From positions 186,001 to 250,000 of the forward strand of contig JBFWWP010000002.1 in the NCBI GenBank assembly GCA_050246115.1: a DNA stretch of 64,000 nt. The letters run 5' to 3'. This document shows positions 61,123 to 64,000 of this stretch, in pieces. The notes under the pieces are model-generated. The model did no database searches, was not told the DNA's origin, and saw only the letters and a list, made by a program, of their open reading frames with translations. Each line of letters opens with the position of its first letter. Position 1 is the first letter of the stretch. Source of the DNA: JBFWWP01 sp050246115. Its GTDB lineage: Bacteria > Planctomycetota > UBA8108 > UBA1146 > JAJFFE01. Position numbers and translations under genes: made by a program.

Positions 61123-61912
61123 GGTCGACAATGACGACCTCGTCGCCTTCGCCAACTTGGCACCCACCGAGTCGCTCGGGTACGGAGTGCTCAGCGGGTG
61201 CGGGAACGTGTACGGGCCGGGAGGGCGCGTCTACGAGCCGTGGCTCCCGGGGTACTGGGTCGGCGGGGGACTGTACTCGCTCTACTTGGACTGCTGCGTT
61301 TCGCACCCGGACTACATGGTGTGGGCCACGATATACGTTAGGCCAGACTTGGAGGGTCCGTCAGATAGAATCAAGAAGATAAGAGAAAAACTTGAGAAGG
61401 GTGAGGAGCTAACCTCGAGCGAGAAGAAAGCCCTCGAGAAGGAAGAGCAAAGACAGAAACCCATGAGGGAGGAACGCGAGCAAGTAGAGAAGGAGAATCA
61501 GAAGATCGATCCGACCGCCAAAGTGAACCCAGAGACCGGGGAAGTGACCCACGACCCAACACCGAAGCCCGACCATGAGGAGGGGTGGAAACTTCTGGAA
61601 GAGGGCATCAAAGCCGATCCGACGATTCGGGTGAAGATCGGTTCCAAGAATGTTACAGAGAAGCTCCCGAACGGCAATGGTAATATCGACGTGAAAGTCA
61701 CCGGCAAGCCAGTACGTACAAAGAAGCTCGAAGTGAAGGAGGCTTATCCAGGCGGCATGCGGGTGGAAGGGTTTGTTCCTGGCAATGTTGACCCGGCTCT
61801 CGTGCTGGCCCACGAGCTGAGTCACGCTGCCCAATTCGTCGGCGGGATGACGATGGAAGTCCGTGTTTTCGTCCCGCGACGTTTGGGCGAGCTTCTTCCA
61901 GCTGGCGGTTGA
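61121..61912 (+). pseudogene. Toxin cassette: dockerin/RHS junction plus N-part of M91-like tip, 3' truncated
   Basis: Opens directly after the IS21 fragment. DDLVAFANLAPTESLGYG and GNVYGPGGRVYEPWLPGYW repeat the junction of the cassette at 58599 (about 140 bp, near-identical). A new tip follows: a charged helical part (RIKKIREKLEKGEELTSSEK), a beta part with DVKVTGKPVRTKKLEV, and GFVPGNVDPALVLAHELSHA, the zinc site also found at 56790. After HAAQFVGGM the frame runs into unrelated sequence and stops. The rest of the peptidase is present only in the piece at 56846-57014, so the two loci hold complementary halves of one toxin. Confidence 0.7.
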
Positions 61913-61915
61913 CAG

Positions 61916-62515
61916 GTGTTTGGTTCAGTGCTGCCGGACGCGGGAGAGCCCCCAGAAGTCATCGCACCGGTCCTGCGACAGATGTCGCGATCGGGTACCG
62001 TCAATGACGCCGAAGCAGCATTCCTAGAGAACGTCCTGACGAGCAAATGGGAGAGCCTACAATTAGCGGCAGCGAGAATGCTGGCCCAATCAGGCCGGAA
62101 GCGCTCCGTGCCGGCCCTCAAGAGACTGTTACTGAACCTACTAGACCGCCCCCGGAGTGTGGACGTAGCGTGTGCCAGCGCGAAGGCGGTCAGCGAACTG
62201 TGGGAGGACCGGTGGGGGCCATGCGTGCTCGACTGGTTCTATTCAGAATCCGCGAAACGGGACGTCGGCAAGGTTGGATGTTGTGCAGCTTTGATGCCTT
62301 TAGTGGCTCGCGTCGACAAGGCACTTATTCGGGAGCGAGCCTTGAAAGAGATGAAAGAAGTATCGCCAAGTCGGCGGTATGCAGCCGCTGTGTCAATAAT
62401 CCACTTTCTTCCAACTGCGGTTAGCAGACCTATGTTGGAGCGTATGGTATCGGATACCCACCCTGTAGTCGCTTGGATAGCAAGGAACGCGCTGCGCTTT
62501 CGCGAAGACCCCTAG
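61916..62515 (+). CDS. HEAT-repeat protein, immunity candidate
   Basis: A 199-residue protein from GTG 61916, four bases after the stop of the preceding cassette. It is all-helical with HEAT-like repeats (LQLAAARMLAQSGRKRSVPA, ACASAKAVSELWEDRWGPCV, HPVVAWIARNALRFREDP). HEAT-like immunity proteins are common in polymorphic toxin loci. It has no signal peptide. It is followed convergently by recombinase remnant 3, the same layout as in the two cassettes to the left. Confidence 0.65.
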   Translation: MFGSVLPDAGEPPEVIAPVLRQMSRSGTVNDAEAAFLENVLTSKWESLQLAAARMLAQSGRKRSVPALKRLLLNLLDRPRSVDVACASAKAVSELWEDRWGPCVLDWFYSESAKRDVGKVGCCAALMPLVARVDKALIRERALKEMKEVSPSRRYAAAVSIIHFLPTAVSRPMLERMVSDTHPVVAWIARNALRFREDP

Positions 62516-62694
62516 CTAGAGTGACCATTGTAACGACTCTGAGACACCGGTAGAAAGGGCGACATGTTCGCCGCCCATTGGCACATTCCTTTGGTCTGCG
62601 GCATCAACGCAGCAACTATAACCCGATCGGTCTCGTGGTCGCCGTCCACCGGAAAGCCGACTTCCTCTCGGCCACCGAGACTTCAGGCTCCGCA
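62516..62694. other. Gap between HEAT gene and recombinase remnant 3
   Basis: No gene seen in these 180 bp. Confidence 0.4.
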
Positions 62695-63042
62695 TCAATA
62701 GCTCACCTTGAACGTGGGCGAGTCCTCGGGCCGTGACCGCCTGCGATCGTAGAGCCGCGTGGTGCTCACATTGGCATGCCCGAGCCACTCCTGGACGAAC
62801 CCAAGATCGGCGTCGTGCTCGAGTGCGCTCGCCGCCGCCGTCGCCCTGAGCGCGTGCAGACACAGCCCGTCGACCTGCACGCCGGCGACCGCCGCATAGC
62901 GCTTCACCATCTTATAAATGCGGTCCCCGGTCATGGCCTACTCGAGCGAACCGCGGTTGTTGCGCACCGGCCGAAACAACGGGGCTTTCTTGTCGACGGC
63001 GCCGCTCGCCTCGCCGAGCCCCGCGGCCTCGAGGTACGACAG
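62695..63042 (-). pseudogene. Tyrosine recombinase 3' end, remnant 3 (premature stop)
   Basis: About 115 codons. The 5' part reads YLEAAGLGEASGAVDKKAPL and FRPVRNNRGSLE, then TAG where remnant 2 has GCG (SLE-stop against SLEAP). After the stop MTGDRIYKMVKRYAAVAGVQ continues to the HALRAT box, LGHANVSTTRLYDRR and FKVSY. It lacks the frameshift of remnant 2. Its 5' end breaks at 63042, directly beside the border repeat at 63045. Confidence 0.85.
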
Positions 63043-63044
63043 TC

Positions 63045-63065
63045 CTAGTCCCAAATCAAGTGCGT
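63045..63065 (+). repeat. Dispersed element copy at the right border of the toxin island
   Basis: CTAGTCCCAAATCAAGTGCG plus T, matching the left-border copy (55204) at 19 of 21 positions. It starts two bases after recombinase remnant 3 ends. Confidence 0.65.
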
Positions 63066-63125
63066 GCTGCGCTGAATACGGGGATCCCGAGTGGAACCCG
63101 AGTGAGAAAGGGAGCGCGCCGGCTC

Positions 63126-63674
63126 TCATTTTTCGCCCTTGCTCGCAGGCTGATTGAGGCGCTCCAGCACCTTCGACGTCAGGTCGATCTCCGCGTCGTG
63201 GTACAAGACGGTGCGCCAGGACAGTGACTCCCCGGGCAAGGTGAACTCCTGCTGAAACACCGCGGTGTAACCCAGCTCGCGTCCAAGCGCCGAGATCGCT
63301 TGGCCGATCTCGTTCAGCAGGATCTCGTGCATGTCCACCTTGCGTTTCTGGAACTCCTCGGCGGCCCGTCGCTGGTCGAGGAGCTTGCGCTGGGACACGG
63401 CAAGCAGCTGATCTTCGATCTCGGTGTAGCGGCTCGTTCCCTTCTGGAGGAGTTCCAGCTCCGTGCGGAGTTCCGCCAAGCGTGCGTCGAGCGCTTGGAT
63501 CTTGGCGTCAATGTCCGCCTTGAAACGCGCGAGTTCCTGCTCGTGCGCCTCCTTCTGACCATAGCCCTCGAACACGCGATTCAGATCGACGACGCCAATT
63601 CGGGGGCCAGGGTGCGCCTGCGCGGCAATGAGCAGCACGGCGAGGAGCAGTAGCCCGATCGTGACTCGTTGCAT
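63126..63674 (-). CDS. skp: OmpH/Skp family periplasmic chaperone
   Basis: A 182-residue periplasmic chaperone that holds unfolded outer-membrane proteins for the BAM complex. A signal peptide (TIGLLLLAVLLIAAQAHP) is followed by RIGVVDLNRVFEGYGQKE and a long charged helical hairpin (ARFKADIDAKIQALDARLAE, LLDQRRAAEEFQKRKVD), closing with GRELGYTAVFQQ and a beta strand. This is the Skp fold of two tentacle helices. It lies 120 bp after the end of bamA on the same strand, the conserved order bamA-skp. The toxin island was inserted just downstream of it. Confidence 0.88.
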   Translation of the reverse strand: MQRVTIGLLLLAVLLIAAQAHPGPRIGVVDLNRVFEGYGQKEAHEQELARFKADIDAKIQALDARLAELRTELELLQKGTSRYTEIEDQLLAVSQRKLLDQRRAAEEFQKRKVDMHEILLNEIGQAISALGRELGYTAVFQQEFTLPGESLSWRTVLYHDAEIDLTSKVLERLNQPASKGEK

Positions 63675-63793
63675 CGTGTACCTCCGAGATGGATGTCTTC
63701 AGCGTACGTTCCGGTTCCCATCAGCGGCCCCTTCATGAGCGACTCCAAGGTACGCCTAACATGACGAGCCGCGGGCGCGAGCGGCCTCGACCC

Positions 63794-64000
63794 TCAGAAG
63801 GTCGTGCCGATGTCGAAGAGAAACAGCCGCTCCCGATCTTCCTCTTCGCTGGCAACGGCCTCTCCCCACGTCAGCGAAATCGGGATCTGTTGACCGAAGA
63901 GGTTGACGTTGAGCAAGACTCCTCCGCCGAGCGTCAGGCGATAGCGTTGGAACGCGAGGGTCTGTAGCTGGGTGTCGAGGTTCCCGAAGTCCGCGAACAT
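63794..64000 (-). CDS. bamA: Outer-membrane assembly factor BamA, C-terminal end
   Basis: The last 68 codons of a 16-strand beta barrel, running off the right edge. FADFGNLDTQ is followed by alternating polar/hydrophobic strands (YRLTLGGGVLLNVNLFGQQI, then IPISLTWGEAV), and the protein ends with RLFLFDIGTTF. A C-terminal aromatic strand with terminal Phe is the BAM signal, and FxDxGN...P..PI.L matches the end of BamA/Omp85. The POTRA domains lie outside. The skp gene downstream supports this call. Confidence 0.8.
   Translation of the reverse strand: MFADFGNLDTQLQTLAFQRYRLTLGGGVLLNVNLFGQQIPISLTWGEAVASEEEDRERLFLFDIGTTF

Noticed and set aside
55208..63042. Integron cassette array
   Set aside because: No attC-type palindromes after the small genes and no intact integron integrase; the recombinase remnants lie after each cassette and on the opposite strand.

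Overview
The window is high-GC bacterial chromosome, roughly two-thirds G+C by eye, with tightly packed overlapping operons of housekeeping genes. I read it as a member of the Planctomycetota or a close relative. The clues are a family of secreted proteins with a short 'KNG' N-terminal module, HEAT and VWA proteins with signal peptides, a signal peptidase I carrying a large Cys-rich insertion, a dockerin-like EF-hand repeat in an RHS-like protein, and an outer-membrane (bamA-skp) and LPS-transport (lptB) repertoire. This placement is inference; I could not run a 16S or marker search.

Layout. 0-17 kb is core: end of ksgA, dnaG, rpoD with a strong terminator, a zinc-ribbon coiled-coil protein, RNase P RNA, then on the minus strand rdgB-lepB-lptB plus two small membrane proteins, followed by a secreted KNG-module protein, a galE fusion, a parvulin-type PPIase, scpB, tRNA-Arg(ACG) and tadA. 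At 16.8-17.7 kb two tRNA-Ser genes flank an array of a 73-bp double-hairpin repeat that broke the assembly (100 N). 17.9-22.8 kb is a small defence islet: an abiEi/abiEii toxin-antitoxin pair behind a 48-bp palindromic operator, and a PLD-nuclease/SF2-helicase. 23.6-28.7 kb holds a fatty-acid desaturase, a Tat-exported guanidino deiminase homologue and an AGCS symporter. 29-32 kb is the classical ffs-dnaX-ybaB-recR cluster. 32-38 kb is an ABC-export cluster with a lipoprotein. 40-45.4 kb is a complete biotin-dependent acyl-CoA carboxylase set (carrier, biotin carboxylase, carboxyltransferase) with methylmalonyl-CoA epimerase and its biotin ligase, consistent with propionyl-CoA/methylmalonyl-CoA metabolism. 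45-55 kb has pncA, a thioesterase, an FHA/HEAT-VWA pair, a REC/degenerate-GGDEF protein, a coiled-coil lipoprotein and mutS2. The right edge is skp and the end of bamA.

The most unusual segment is 55.2-63.05 kb, inserted between mutS2 and skp. It is an array of RHS/dockerin-like C-terminal toxin pieces, each followed by small immunity-like genes and then, on the opposite strand, by a truncated copy of the same tyrosine-recombinase 3' end (three copies, at 56.05, 60.38 and 62.70 kb). Segments of near-identical sequence join the pieces like a mosaic; one tip is an M91/NleD-like zinc metallopeptidase (HELSH). Similar 21-bp sequences lie at both borders, and an IS21-family end interrupts the middle recombinase copy. 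I interpret it as a reservoir or graveyard of exchangeable toxin-immunity cassettes bounded by recombinase remnants.

In addition, a dispersed intergenic element (core CTAGnCyCnAATCAAGCGC, with a GCGCTT return arm) occurs at five places, and several intergenic regions carry short 14-21 bp tandem repeats.
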